Below are positions 1 through 7,741 of a stretch of 64,000 nucleotides of DNA, in pieces. Each line of letters starts with the position of its first letter. Within the stretch, counting starts at the first letter, position 1. This stretch comes from Comamonadaceae bacterium OTU4NAUVB1 (GTDB taxonomy: Bacteria > Pseudomonadota > Gammaproteobacteria > Burkholderiales > Burkholderiaceae_C), in NCBI GenBank assembly GCA_024372625.1, contig CP099604.1, positions 124,001-188,000 of the forward strand, given 5' to 3'. The translations under genes were made by a program, and so were the position numbers. Under the pieces are notes generated by a model. That model saw nothing but the letters and a program-made list of their open reading frames with translations, was not told the origin of the DNA and searched no databases.

Positions 1-588
1 CAGCGGGATGGTGCCCAGGCGCCGGAGCATCTCGTCGCCGGCGATGTCGACTTCCAGCGCTTCGATGTTCAGGTCCGCGTACAGCCTGCCGATGCGCGGC
101 GAGGGGCTGGCCGGTCCGTAGACGAAGCCGGCGGTGTGCATCAGCAGGTCCTGCACGGTGATGGGCCGGGCCAGCGGCACGTCGCCGTTCGGCGTCTCGA
201 CCTTGAGGTCCCGGAGTTCGGGCAGCCAGGCCGTGACGGGATCGTTGATCTTCAGCGTCCCCTGCTCGGTCAGCATCATGGCGAGCACCGACGTCATCGG
301 CTTGGTCATGGAAGCGAGGCGGAACAGCGCATCGCGCGGCATCGGCCGGGTCTTGGCCGCGTCGATGAACCCGACGGCCTCGTGCTGCACCAGCGCGCCC
401 TCGTGCGCGACCAGCGACACCGCGCCGGCGAAGGTGCCCCGGTCGACCTGCGTGCCCAGTGCCGGAGCGATGCGCCCGATGCGGTCCGTCGACATCGCCG
501 GACCCGGGGTGGGCCGGACGCCGGCGCAACCGCCGAGGAACGTGCTTCCGAGGATGGAAAAGGTGATCCCGCGCCGCGTGATGCTCAT
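1..588 (-). CDS. Serine hydrolase, beta-lactamase class C family, lipoprotein (3' end outside window)
   Basis: Reading on the minus strand from the ATG at 588 gives about 196 residues before the window edge, so the C-terminal half is missing. The N-terminus has a short hydrophobic leader ending in FLGGCAG, a plausible lipobox, suggesting an outer- or inner-membrane lipoprotein. A LASMTKPMTS segment supplies the SxxK nucleophile motif of class C beta-lactamase/penicillin-binding-protein-like hydrolases (esterase/6-aminohexanoate hydrolase relatives). A GGAGAC ribosome site lies 8 bases before the ATG. The substrate cannot be told; most family members of this type are esterases or peptidases, not resistance enzymes. 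Confidence 0.8.
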   Translation of the reverse strand, partial: MSITRRGITFSILGSTFLGGCAGVRPTPGPAMSTDRIGRIAPALGTQVDRGTFAGAVSLVAHEGALVQHEAVGFIDAAKTRPMPRDALFRLASMTKPMTSVLAMMLTEQGTLKINDPVTAWLPELRDLKVETPNGDVPLARPITVQDLLMHTAGFVYGPASPSPRIGRLYADLNIEALEVDIAGDEMLRRLGTIPL

Positions 589-741
589 CGTCTTGTCTCC
601 ATGTGCCTGATCGGGCCACCAGTCTGCGACATCCGCGCGCCCGGCATGGACGGGCAAAACCCGCAGGTGGGGCCGTGCGGCGGGCAGGTCCGCCCGGGGA
701 CCCCGCCGATGCGCCGCGACACGGCCCGGCGCCGCCCTTCC

Positions 742-747
742 TACAAT
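742..747 (+). promoter_or_regulatory. Possible -10 box for the riboswitch transcript
   Basis: TACAAT lies about 45 bases before the TPP riboswitch, in an otherwise very GC-rich stretch. No convincing -35 is visible at the expected distance, so this rests on position and sequence only. Confidence 0.35.
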
Positions 748-792
748 CGCGCCGGCCATGTCGGCGACCGGGCGGTCGGCGGCGTGGTCATC

Positions 793-882
793 CGCTGGGG
801 GTGTTGGCACGACCGCAAGGCGTGGCGACTGAGAAAGTCCCTTCGAACCTGACTGAGGTAATCCTCGCGCAGGGAAGCAAGT
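793..882 (+). promoter_or_regulatory. TPP (thiamine pyrophosphate) riboswitch, THI element
   Basis: The conserved blocks of the thi-box are present in order: a GGGGGTG arm, CTGAGA at 829-834, then CCCTTCGAACCTGA, then GGTAATCCTCGCGCAGGGAAG, which corresponds to the consensus GGATAATGCC-GCG-AGGGAAG. The element sits 84 bases before the start of the thiamine-binding protein gene at 966 and points the same way, so thiamine pyrophosphate probably turns that gene off. The 377-base stretch between 588 and 966 holds nothing else I can identify besides a possible -10 box. Confidence 0.9.
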
Positions 883-965
883 CCCGGAGCCTGCGGGTCC
901 GCGCCATCCGGCGCCGGCACGATGGCCCCGGGCGCTCGCCGACCTGACGTCTGCACGAGTTTTTC

Positions 966-1397
966 ATGGCACATCCATCGTTTCCACTTTCGCGCCCCGT
1001 CCGGCGCGCGCTCGCGTCGCTGTCGTTCCTGGCCTGCGCGGCGAGCGGGGCCCAGCCGGCGCCCTCCGTCGTCGCCGCGCCGACGCCCAGCGGCCACGTG
1101 CTGGCCGAGATCCAGGTCATCCCCCGGCCGGCGGGCACGGCCACCGACCGCTACCGCCATGTCGACGCCGCCATCGCCGTGATCCAGTCCTCCGGCCTGC
1201 GCTACGAAGTCCACGGCCTGGGCACGGTGGTCGAAGGCCCGCCGGAAAGGATCTGGCCGCTCCTGCAGGCCGTCCACCAGGCCACGCTCGAAGCCGGGGC
1301 CGAGCGCACGCTGAGCATCATCAAGGTCTCCAGCGGCGCCGAGGCGGGCGGGCCGCGCGTCGAGGACCTGACGCGCAAGTTCCGCAACGGACGCTGA
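966..1397 (+). CDS. MTH1187/YkoF-family thiamine-binding protein with N-terminal export signal
   Basis: 143 residues. Residues from about 42 onward (HVLAEIQVIP ... SSGLRYEVHGLGTVVEG ... LSIIKV) match the small ferredoxin-like MTH1187/YkoF thiamine-binding family (COG0011, formerly DUF77), normally about 100 residues and without a leader. Here the domain is preceded by about 35 residues with a basic start (PVRRALAS), a hydrophobic core (LSFLACAAS) and a Pro/Ala-rich linker, i.e. a Sec-type signal, with a weak chance of lipidation at Cys23. The TPP riboswitch upstream independently supports a thiamine role. No thiamine ABC transporter genes are adjacent. The ribosome site is weak. Function as a periplasmic thiamine or pyrimidine-precursor binder is inference. 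Confidence 0.85.
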   Translation: MAHPSFPLSRPVRRALASLSFLACAASGAQPAPSVVAAPTPSGHVLAEIQVIPRPAGTATDRYRHVDAAIAVIQSSGLRYEVHGLGTVVEGPPERIWPLLQAVHQATLEAGAERTLSIIKVSSGAEAGGPRVEDLTRKFRNGR

Positions 1398-1676
1398 CGC
1401 GATCCCGGCGCGCCCGGGCCTGGCGGCGCGACCGCCTCGCCATCGCGCGGCCCGGAAATTTCCGCGCGGCGTGCGCGATCACCACCACGGTCACGGGCAC
1501 GGGCACATGGCCGCGGACTTGCCCTGCCGTTTCGCCACGGGCGGGGGCCGGGTCGGGGCTGGGGTCGGGGTTGAACGGCAACGACGGCGGCGCATGCGTG
1601 CCGCTGCGTCGCCACGCCCCTTGCGACCGCGACACGTCGCTGTTCGCAGGGCTCTGCCCGCGTTTCGCCCGCGAGG
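1398..1676. other. Intergenic stretch, no gene recognised
   Basis: 279 bases between convergent genes. It contains a 12-base palindrome around 1454-1461 (CGGAAATTTCCG) and a G-rich GGGTCGGGG-type tract near 1555-1571. Open frames here have no family resemblance and no start signals. Confidence 0.5.
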
Positions 1677-2006
1677 TCAGCGGATGCCGGAGTGGTGCTT
1701 GAAACGCCCGAATGCCGCGTCCTTGCCCGGCTTGCCGTGCCCCCTGGTGGCCAGCAGGGCCCCGATCCAGCCGAAGTAGAAGAGCACCTGGAGGGCGCTG
1801 CGCGCGAGGAGCGCGCGCAGGCCCTCGGGCGTCTCGGTGCCGGTCCAGTGGAGCTGCAGGCCCACCAGCCAGCCGAACGACTTGGCCCAGTCCGCCAGCA
1901 TGGACTGACCCTCGATCGACGGGCGCACGGCCTGTCCCATGCCGATGACGGCGGCCAGGGCCCAGACGATGGCTACCATGCGCAACACTCGCAGAAAGAC
2001 AGACAT
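1677..2006 (-). CDS. Small membrane protein, unknown function
   Basis: 109 residues from an ATG at 2006 with a CGAGGA ribosome site about 6 bases upstream; longer in-frame starts run into non-coding-looking sequence and are rejected. A first hydrophobic segment (VAIVWALAAVIGMGQAV) is followed by a polar stretch (SIEGQSMLADWAKSF) and a second segment (ALQVLFYFGWIGALLA), then a basic tail. The arrangement suggests two inner-membrane helices with a periplasmic loop. I do not recognise a family. It diverges from the MetE-like gene at 2231. Confidence 0.6.
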   Translation of the reverse strand: MSVFLRVLRMVAIVWALAAVIGMGQAVRPSIEGQSMLADWAKSFGWLVGLQLHWTGTETPEGLRALLARSALQVLFYFGWIGALLATRGHGKPGKDAAFGRFKHHSGIR

Positions 2007-2230
2007 GCAGATCCTCGTTGGAAAGAAACATTGATGGCGGGCGGCGCCGGGTCCGTGGCCTCGCCGGGTCGTCCGGGACCGGGAAGGCCACCGCGCCGGG
2101 GCCCGGGTCGGCGCACCGTCGCCCGCTCGACGGACCAGTTTACCGACCGACCTCGAGACGCAACCTTCAACCCACTGTCCGGACCCGGCATCGCAGTCCG
2201 GATTCGCCGGACCCCACACCAGGAATCCTC

Positions 2231-3268
2231 ATGACGACCCCGCTCTTCGCCTCCGCCATCGCCGGCAGCCTGCCCAAACCCGGCTGGCTGTCGGAAACCA
2301 ACAAACTCTGGCCGCAATGGAAGTCCGAGGGCGCCGAACTGGCCCAGGCCAAGGCCGACGCCACGCTCCTGTGGATCAAGGCCCAGGAGGACGCCGGGCT
2401 CGACGTGATCGGGGACGGCGAGCAGTCGCGCCAGCATTTCGTCCACGGCTTCCTCGAGCAGGTCGAGGGCATCGACTTCGAGCACAAGGTCAGGATGGGC
2501 ATCCGCAACAACCGCTATGAAGCCATGCTGCCGCAGGTGGTGGCCCCGTTGCGCCTGAAGGGCCGTGTCCATGCCGCCGAAGCGCGGCTGCTGCGCGCGC
2601 ACACGCAGCGCAGGATCAAGTTCACGCTGCCGGGCCCGATGACCATCGTCGACACCGTGGCCGATCGTCACTACGGCGACCGCGCGGCGATGGCCATGGC
2701 GTTCGCGGACCTCCTCAACCAGGAGGCGCTGGCCCTGCAGGCCGACGGGGTCGACATCGTGCAGTTCGACGAGCCGGCCTTCAACGTCTACATGCAGGAC
2801 GCGGTCGACTGGGGTGTCGAGGCGCTCGAGCGCGCGGCGCGCGGTCTCACCTGCACGACCGCCGTGCACATCTGCTACGGCTACGGCATCCAGGCCAACG
2901 TGGACTGGAAGGCCTCGCTGGGTCAGGAGTGGCTGCAGTACGAGCAGATCTTCCCGGCGCTGGCCAGGAGCTGCATCGACCAGGTCAGCCTGGAGTGTTT
3001 CCATTCGCACGTGCCGCCGCACCTGATGGGCCTGCTGGCGGGCAAGGACGTGATGGTGGGCGTGATCGACGTGGCGAGCGACGTGATCGAGACTCCGGAG
3101 CAGGTCGCCGAGACCATCGGCCTGGCGCTGAAGTACGTCCCGAAGGAGCGCCTGCTGCCTTGCACCAACTGCGGCCTGGCGCCCATGGATCGCGAGGTCG
3201 CGCTGGCCAAGCTTCGTGCGCTGGGTGAAGGAACGGCGCTGGCGCGCCAGCGCCACGGTTCGGTCTGA
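2231..3268 (+). CDS. Short (core) MetE-like cobalamin-independent methionine synthase family protein
   Basis: 345 residues, corresponding only to the C-terminal catalytic barrel of MetE (full MetE is about 750). Methyl transfer to homocysteine to give methionine is the expected reaction. The zinc ligand pattern is intact: His and Cys in HICYGYG, Glu in SLECFHS, and Cys in CTNCGLAPM. The start AGSLPKPGW and the length place it in the core-MetE groups that are thought to use methyl donors other than polyglutamyl folate. No DUF1852 partner is adjacent. The start follows AGGAATCCTC; in-frame starts back to 2018 are rejected. No recognisable SAM, SAH or cobalamin riboswitch lies in 2007-2230. Confidence 0.85.
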   Translation: MTTPLFASAIAGSLPKPGWLSETNKLWPQWKSEGAELAQAKADATLLWIKAQEDAGLDVIGDGEQSRQHFVHGFLEQVEGIDFEHKVRMGIRNNRYEAMLPQVVAPLRLKGRVHAAEARLLRAHTQRRIKFTLPGPMTIVDTVADRHYGDRAAMAMAFADLLNQEALALQADGVDIVQFDEPAFNVYMQDAVDWGVEALERAARGLTCTTAVHICYGYGIQANVDWKASLGQEWLQYEQIFPALARSCIDQVSLECFHSHVPPHLMGLLAGKDVMVGVIDVASDVIETPEQVAETIGLALKYVPKERLLPCTNCGLAPMDREVALAKLRALGEGTALARQRHGSV

Positions 3269-3317
3269 GCCGCCCCCGTGGCGTCGGCATGGCCCCGGCG
3301 CGCGGGCCCGTCGGCCG

Positions 3318-4037
3318 TCACGCGGCGCGCTCGAAGGCACCGATCAGCCGCTCGAGCGCGTCGTCGATCACGGCCTGCCGTTGTCCGGCGTCGAGCGGCG
3401 CCATGAAGCCCATCGCGTCCTCGATCAGCAGGTTGGCGATGCCGTGGACCAGTCCCCAGCTGGCGGTGATGCCCGCGGCGATGGCGGTCGCCGACGCGGT
3501 CGGTTCCATCACGGCCTCGACGCAGCCTCGAAGCAGGCCGAACGCCTCGACCGGGGCGTCGCTCGCGCCGGCCCCGTCCGTGCAGGCGCCGGCGAGCCGC
3601 TGCGGCCGTCCGCCGAAGAACATCAGTCGGAAGAGCTGCGGATGCGCCTGCGCGAAGGCGATGTAGGCGCGTCCTGCCGCCGCCAGGCGCTGCCGTGGCG
3701 CCGCGCCGGCCGCCGCCATGTCCCGCGCCATCCGCTCGGCGAGGCGGGCGAAGCCGGCATCGGCCAGCGCGCCGAGGAGGGCGTCGGCGTTGGCGAAGTG
3801 GTGCGCCGGCGCGCCGTGGCTCACCTGCGCGCGCCGCGCTGTGCCGCGCAGCGAGAACCCGGCTAGCCCGGCCTCGACCAGTTCCGCTTCCGCGGCGGCG
3901 AGCAGGGCCGCACGGAGGTCGCCGTGGTGGTAGCTGCCCAACACGGTCCGGTCCGGGCCGTGTCGGCCGGTTGCGGCGGGCTGGGCCGGCCGGTCGTCGC
4001 GCGCGGCCGTGCCGATCTGTCGTGGAACGCGTGCCAT
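3318..4037 (-). CDS. TetR/AcrR family transcriptional regulator
   Basis: 239 residues. After a Pro/Ala-rich N-terminal extension of about 33 residues, SYHHGDLRAALLAAAEAEL and FSLRGTARRAQVSHGAPAHHF form the three-helix DNA-binding domain typical of the TetR subgroup with the YHHGDLR signature. The C-terminal half is helical and fits the WHG-type ligand domain. It diverges from the ABA4-like/membrane protein pair starting at 4161, and the inverted repeat at 4086-4119 is the likely operator, so it probably represses itself and that pair. Confidence 0.9.
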   Translation of the reverse strand: MARVPRQIGTAARDDRPAQPAATGRHGPDRTVLGSYHHGDLRAALLAAAEAELVEAGLAGFSLRGTARRAQVSHGAPAHHFANADALLGALADAGFARLAERMARDMAAAGAAPRQRLAAAGRAYIAFAQAHPQLFRLMFFGGRPQRLAGACTDGAGASDAPVEAFGLLRGCVEAVMEPTASATAIAAGITASWGLVHGIANLLIEDAMGFMAPLDAGQRQAVIDDALERLIGAFERAA

Positions 4038-4085
4038 GCCGATCCCTTTCCTGACGCCGAGGACGATGAAACACCGGATTCTATC

Positions 4086-4119
4086 TAGACAGCGTCCAGA
4101 TTAAACTTTACAGTGTCTA
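4086..4119. promoter_or_regulatory. Inverted repeat, likely TetR operator
   Basis: TAGACA at 4086-4091 and TGTCTA at 4114-4119 form an exact inverted pair around an AT-rich spacer (rare in this window) between the divergent TetR gene and the gene at 4161. The wide spacing, 22 bases, suggests either two half-site pairs or paired promoter elements. Confidence 0.5.
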
Positions 4120-4160
4120 CATGACGTGGCCTCCGCCGTGTCCGATGAAGGAAGCCGGCC

Positions 4161-4592
4161 ATGGACCTCGATGCGATCTTTTCCTTCGCCAGCCTGCTGG
4201 CGCTGCTGGGGTGGGTGGCGCTGGTCCTCAGCCCGTGGACGCCGGTCTGGTCGGACCGCATCGCGGCATGGTGGATTCCGTCGGTCATCGCCATGGCCTA
4301 CACGGCGCTGGTGCTGGTCCATGTCGGCCGGGCCGAGGGTGGCTTCGGGTCGCTCGACGAGGTCGCGCGGCTGTTCTCGTCGCGCCCGGTCCTGCTGGCC
4401 GGATGGCTGCACTACCTGGCGTTCGACCTGGCCATCGGCGCCTGGGACGTGCGCGAGGCGCGGCGGCGGTCCGTGCCGTTCGCCTTCGTGGTGCCCTGCC
4501 TGGCCGCGACCTTCCTCGTGGGTCCGGCGGGCTTCCTGCTGTTCGTGGCGGTGCGCGCGTTCGCGGCCCGGCGTTCGCCCGCGACCGCGTGA
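4161..4592 (+). CDS. ABA4-like (DUF4281) integral membrane protein
   Basis: 143 residues, four hydrophobic segments (starting near residues 8, 33, 80 and 110). The pattern of a first helix, VWSDRIAAWWIPSVIA, a soluble loop with GGFGSLDEVARLF, then GWLHYLAFDLAIGAWDVREA matches the ABA4-like/DUF4281 family; the HYLAFDL segment is its most conserved part. Plant ABA4 is needed for neoxanthin formation; the bacterial role is unknown. It is first in a two-gene unit controlled by the divergent TetR gene. Confidence 0.8.
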   Translation: MDLDAIFSFASLLALLGWVALVLSPWTPVWSDRIAAWWIPSVIAMAYTALVLVHVGRAEGGFGSLDEVARLFSSRPVLLAGWLHYLAFDLAIGAWDVREARRRSVPFAFVVPCLAATFLVGPAGFLLFVAVRAFAARRSPATA

Positions 4593-4655
4593 GCGGGCCG
4601 ACCGGGCCGCGACCTCGACCATCACAATGACCATGACCACGACCAGGATCGCCCC

Positions 4656-5519
4656 GTGACGGCTGCCATGCGCCCGGCATCCGGCGCCACCGACCGGTCC
4701 ATGCCCGCCGGGCTTCCTCCCTGCGTGACGACGCGGTGGTGGGCCGACTGGGAACCGGCGACCACCCGCCTCGGACTGGCGATGGCCGCCCTGCTGCCGG
4801 TGCTGTTGCTGGCCGGGGCGATGGACGATCGCGCGATCGCGGGCCTTTCGGTCTGGGCCAAGCCGGCCAAGTTCGCGTTGGCCTTTTCGGTCTACCTCCT
4901 GACGCTCGGCTTCTTCGGCCGGTTCGTCGAGCGCGCCTTTCGCAAGCGCCGGGTCTTGAGGGGACCGATCCTCGTCGGCGCGGCGGCCATCGCGATGGAG
5001 CAGGCGATCATCACGCTGCAGGCGGCACGGGGCGTGGGTTCGCACTTCAACGGCGCCACGTCGCTCGACGCGGGGCTGTACGTGGCCATGGGCGTCGGGT
5101 CGCTGCTGCTCACGGCGATGACGCTGCCGGTGGCGTGGGGCGTCGCCCGTGGCGGCTCGGTCCGGCTGGACGGCGGCGTCCGCCTGGCCATCGTCGCGGG
5201 GCTGGTGCTGACCTTCGTGCTGACGCTGGCGACGGCCGGGACGCTGGCCATGCACGGCGGCCATCAGGTCGGCGGCCCCACCGGCCCGGCACGCACGCTG
5301 GCGCTGCTGGGCTGGCTGCGCGACGCGGGCGACCTGCGCGTGCCGCATTTCTTCGCCACCCACGCGATGCACGTCCTCCCGTTCCTGGCGTGGTGGATCG
5401 CGCGGTTCCGTGCCGGAGACCGACGCGGCGCCATCCTCGTCGCCGCGTTGTACGCCGCGGGCGTGGCGGCCCTGTTCGCCCAGGCGTTGGCGGGTCGTCC
5501 CTTCGCCGTGTGGGGTTGA
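4656..5519 (+). CDS. Polytopic membrane protein, unknown function
   Basis: 287 residues from a GTG start with AGGA upstream; an ATG four codons in (4668) is an alternative. About seven hydrophobic segments alternate with short loops. Histidines cluster in GTLAMHGGHQVGG and HFFATHAMH, which could bind metal or heme, but I do not recognise a family. It follows the ABA4-like gene by 63 bases and probably shares its promoter. The spacer carries an imperfect GACCAT/GACCAC repeat with no evident role. Confidence 0.7.
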   Translation: MTAAMRPASGATDRSMPAGLPPCVTTRWWADWEPATTRLGLAMAALLPVLLLAGAMDDRAIAGLSVWAKPAKFALAFSVYLLTLGFFGRFVERAFRKRRVLRGPILVGAAAIAMEQAIITLQAARGVGSHFNGATSLDAGLYVAMGVGSLLLTAMTLPVAWGVARGGSVRLDGGVRLAIVAGLVLTFVLTLATAGTLAMHGGHQVGGPTGPARTLALLGWLRDAGDLRVPHFFATHAMHVLPFLAWWIARFRAGDRRGAILVAALYAAGVAALFAQALAGRPFAVWG

Positions 5520-5531
5520 GGCGGATGCGAC

Positions 5532-5873
5532 TCAGCCCAGGGTCCAGTCGCGGAGCGACGCGGGAACCTCGTTCATCGCGTAGTGGTGGACGGTGGGTTC
5601 CCGGTCGAACACCTTGCCCAGGTGGGCCGGCGAGATCGTCGGCTGCAGGTGGTCGGGACCGGTGAAGGCCTTGATGTGGTCCATCGAGTCCCAGATCGAC
5701 AGCACGACGACCTCGATCGTGCCGTCGCCCGCGTCGTTGAACAGGGCGCACGCGCGACGGTTGCCGGGCGCCAAGCGCATGCGGGCGAGGATCAGCCGTT
5801 CGACATCCGCGCGGCACTCCGCTTCGATGGCCGCGTGGATCCAGAAAGTCCAGGTGCGCAGTATCTGGTTCAT
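5532..5873 (-). CDS. Antibiotic biosynthesis monooxygenase (ABM) domain protein
   Basis: 113 residues from the ATG at 5873. The sequence has the ferredoxin-like ABM pattern: IEAECRADVERLILARMRLAP, then CALFNDAGDGTIEVVVLSIW, then DSMDHIKAFTG and the basic/aromatic tail. Such small dimeric proteins include quinol monooxygenases and heme-degrading enzymes, but many are of unknown role. A GTACT-type inverted repeat lies about 40 bases upstream. It converges on the membrane protein ending at 5519. Confidence 0.8.
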   Translation of the reverse strand: MNQILRTWTFWIHAAIEAECRADVERLILARMRLAPGNRRACALFNDAGDGTIEVVVLSIWDSMDHIKAFTGPDHLQPTISPAHLGKVFDREPTVHHYAMNEVPASLRDWTLG

Positions 5874-5911
5874 CCGAGTGAGCGTCGTGGCGAGGAGCGA
5901 TGTTTGAGTTG

Positions 5912-5925
5912 AGTACCAACGTACT
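5912..5925. promoter_or_regulatory. Inverted repeat upstream of the ABM gene
   Basis: AGTAC at 5912-5916 and GTACT at 5921-5925 form a perfect 5+5 palindrome in an AT-rich island. On the minus strand it sits 39-52 bases before the ABM start, where an operator overlapping the promoter would lie. HxlR/MarR-type repressors often use GTACT half-sites; no such regulator is encoded nearby. The rest of 5926-6200 shows nothing recognisable. Confidence 0.45.
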
Positions 5926-6200
5926 ACAAATAACAAGCTTTCGATGCAGAGCCCTTGCTCGACCGTCGCCATTGCGGCGGACGTCGCCGCGATGTGTCGC
6001 AGGGCTGCGGCAGCCATCTCGGCGGCTGCCACGCCGCTGAGACGGTCCGCGCGTCGCGTGCGCGGTTCGGTGCGACGCGAACCGCGGCCCCGTCGAGGTC
6101 CGCCGGCACCGCTTGCTGACAACGAGCCCAACCTTCGGCTGACGGGCGCGCGGTTTCCGCCGGCCAGCATCGAAGCCGGGATGCAACCGAAGGAGACACC

Positions 6201-6383
6201 ATGACTGACGACCCGAGCCTGCGTGGACCGGCCGATGGCAGCCGGATCAATCTGCACGAGGACCACGAGGTCCGGTACTGGACCCACCGCTTCGGCGTCA
6301 CCGCCGAACGGCTCGAGGCCGCCGTGAAGGCCGTCGGCGTGATGGTCGAGGACGTCGAGGTCTGGCTGGGAAAGTCCACGTGA
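6201..6383 (+). CDS. DUF3606 domain protein
   Basis: 60 residues. The core INLHEDHEVRYWTHRFGV followed by AAVKAVGVMVEDVEVWL is the complete DUF3606 signature. These small, probably helix-turn-helix-like proteins are widespread in Proteobacteria; their function is unknown. A strong AAGGAG site lies 6 bases before the ATG, confirming the start. Confidence 0.9.
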   Translation: MTDDPSLRGPADGSRINLHEDHEVRYWTHRFGVTAERLEAAVKAVGVMVEDVEVWLGKST

Positions 6384-6459
6384 CGCACCGGGACCCCGGC
6401 GCGTCCCGGCGCGGCGCCCGGCCCGGTGGCGCGACGGGGGCGGACCGGGACGGGAGCAT

Positions 6460-7221
6460 GTGATCTCGCCCGCGCTGCAAGCCGGTCTTTGGGGACTGTT
6501 CGCCGGTGGGGCGCTGGTCCTGGGCGCCGCGATCGCCTGGTTCCTGACGGTCCCCCGGCGGGTGATCGCCGGCGTCATGGCGTTCGGGTCGGGCGTGCTC
6601 ATCTCGGCGCTGGCCTTCGAACTGATGGACGAGGCCTACCGTCGCGGCGGCCTGGACTCGACCGGCCTGGGCTTCGTCGGCGGCGCGCTGGTCTACACCG
6701 TCGTGAACGTCTGGCTGGCACGGCGCGGGGCCCGGCATCGCAAGCGTTCGCGCGCCGACCTCCAGCCCGAAGAAGCGGCGTCCGGCGGCAGCGGCATGGC
6801 CATCGCGGTCGGCGCGCTGCTCGACGGCATTCCCGAGTCGATCGTCATCGGCCTGAGCCTGCTCCAGGGCGGCGGGGTCAGTGTGGTCGCCGTCGTCGCG
6901 ATCTTCCTGTCCAACGTCCCCGAGGGCCTGTCCAGCGCCGCGGGGATGCGGCGCGCCGGGCGGTCGGCACGCTACGTGTTCGGCGTCTGGAGCGCCATCG
7001 CCGTGGCGTCCGGGGCCGCGTCGTGGCTGGGCTACGTGGCCTTCAGCGGCGTCTCCGCCGAGATCGTCGCGGCCATCACGGCCGTGGCCGCCGGTGCCAT
7101 CCTGGCCATGCTGGCCGACACCATGATTCCCGAGGCGTTCGACGAGGCGCACGACGCGGCCGGCCTGATCACGGTGATCGGCTTCTTCGCGGCGTTTATG
7201 CTCTCCAAGCTGGGCGGCTGA
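6460..7221 (+). CDS. ZIP family metal (zinc) transporter
   Basis: 253 residues from a GTG with GGGAG upstream. About eight hydrophobic segments. The ZIP signature helices are present: DGIPESIVIGLSLL (transmembrane 4, metal-binding H/N position filled by D-G-I-P-E-S) and SNVPEGLSSAAGMRR (transmembrane 5), with a charged cytoplasmic loop (ARHRKRSRADLQPEEAAS) between helices 3 and 4. It should import divalent metal across the inner membrane. The loop lacks the usual His cluster. Confidence 0.88.
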   Translation: MISPALQAGLWGLFAGGALVLGAAIAWFLTVPRRVIAGVMAFGSGVLISALAFELMDEAYRRGGLDSTGLGFVGGALVYTVVNVWLARRGARHRKRSRADLQPEEAASGGSGMAIAVGALLDGIPESIVIGLSLLQGGGVSVVAVVAIFLSNVPEGLSSAAGMRRAGRSARYVFGVWSAIAVASGAASWLGYVAFSGVSAEIVAAITAVAAGAILAMLADTMIPEAFDEAHDAAGLITVIGFFAAFMLSKLGG

Positions 7222-7258
7222 GGGCGGCTGCGACCGGCGCGTGCCTAACATCGCGGGC

Positions 7259-7741
7259 ATGAACATCCGAATTTCCCGTGCCGAACCAGCGCGTGCGATG
7301 GACCTGCATCGCCTGCTGGAGGACTATTTCACCGCCCTGGCGATCGTCCAGCGCGACACCGTCGAGGACATCGCCCGCTCGCTCGCCGCGCCGGGCGAGT
7401 CGTCCTGGCTCGCCGAGGTCGATGGCGCCCCGGCGGGCTGCGTCGCCCTGCGCGAGGTGCAGGTGCCGGGCCTGCCGGCGGGCACGACGCGCGAATGCAA
7501 GCGGCTCTACGTGCGCCCGGAATTCCGGGGCCTGGGCATCGCCGCGCGCCTGCTGGACGCCATGGAGCGCCATGGCGCGGCGACCGGCATCGAGTGGATC
7601 TACCTGGACAGCAAGGACGACCTTGAAGCGGCCTTGCGCCTCTACGCCGAACGTGGCTATCGGGTCTGCGAGCGCTACAACGACAACCCGCAGGCGACGG
7701 TCTTCATGCGCAAGCGCCTGGCGGCCGGCCTCAGGCCCTGA
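7259..7741 (+). CDS. GNAT family N-acetyltransferase
   Basis: 160 residues. The acetyl-CoA-binding motif A is clear: CKRLYVRPEFRGLGIAARLLD, with the R/Q-x-x-G-x-A core read as RGLGIA. Motif B follows in LDSKDDLEAALRLYAERGY. The substrate is unknown. The ATG at 7259 is preferred over an upstream GTG at 7241. The 3' end overlaps the convergent Nudix gene by 11 bases. Confidence 0.88.
   Translation: MNIRISRAEPARAMDLHRLLEDYFTALAIVQRDTVEDIARSLAAPGESSWLAEVDGAPAGCVALREVQVPGLPAGTTRECKRLYVRPEFRGLGIAARLLDAMERHGAATGIEWIYLDSKDDLEAALRLYAERGYRVCERYNDNPQATVFMRKRLAAGLRP

Noticed and set aside
1..588. Beta-lactam resistance gene
   Set aside because: The SxxK serine-hydrolase family is dominated by esterases and peptidases; nothing points to antibiotic resistance and the C-terminal half is missing.
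2007..2230. SAM, SAH or cobalamin riboswitch before the MetE-like gene
   Set aside because: No conserved core of these riboswitch classes could be found; only short TCCGGA repeats.
4615..4655. Coding repeat or His-rich metal-binding peptide
   Set aside because: The GACCAT-type repeat is short, imperfect, and lies between two genes with no start signal of its own.
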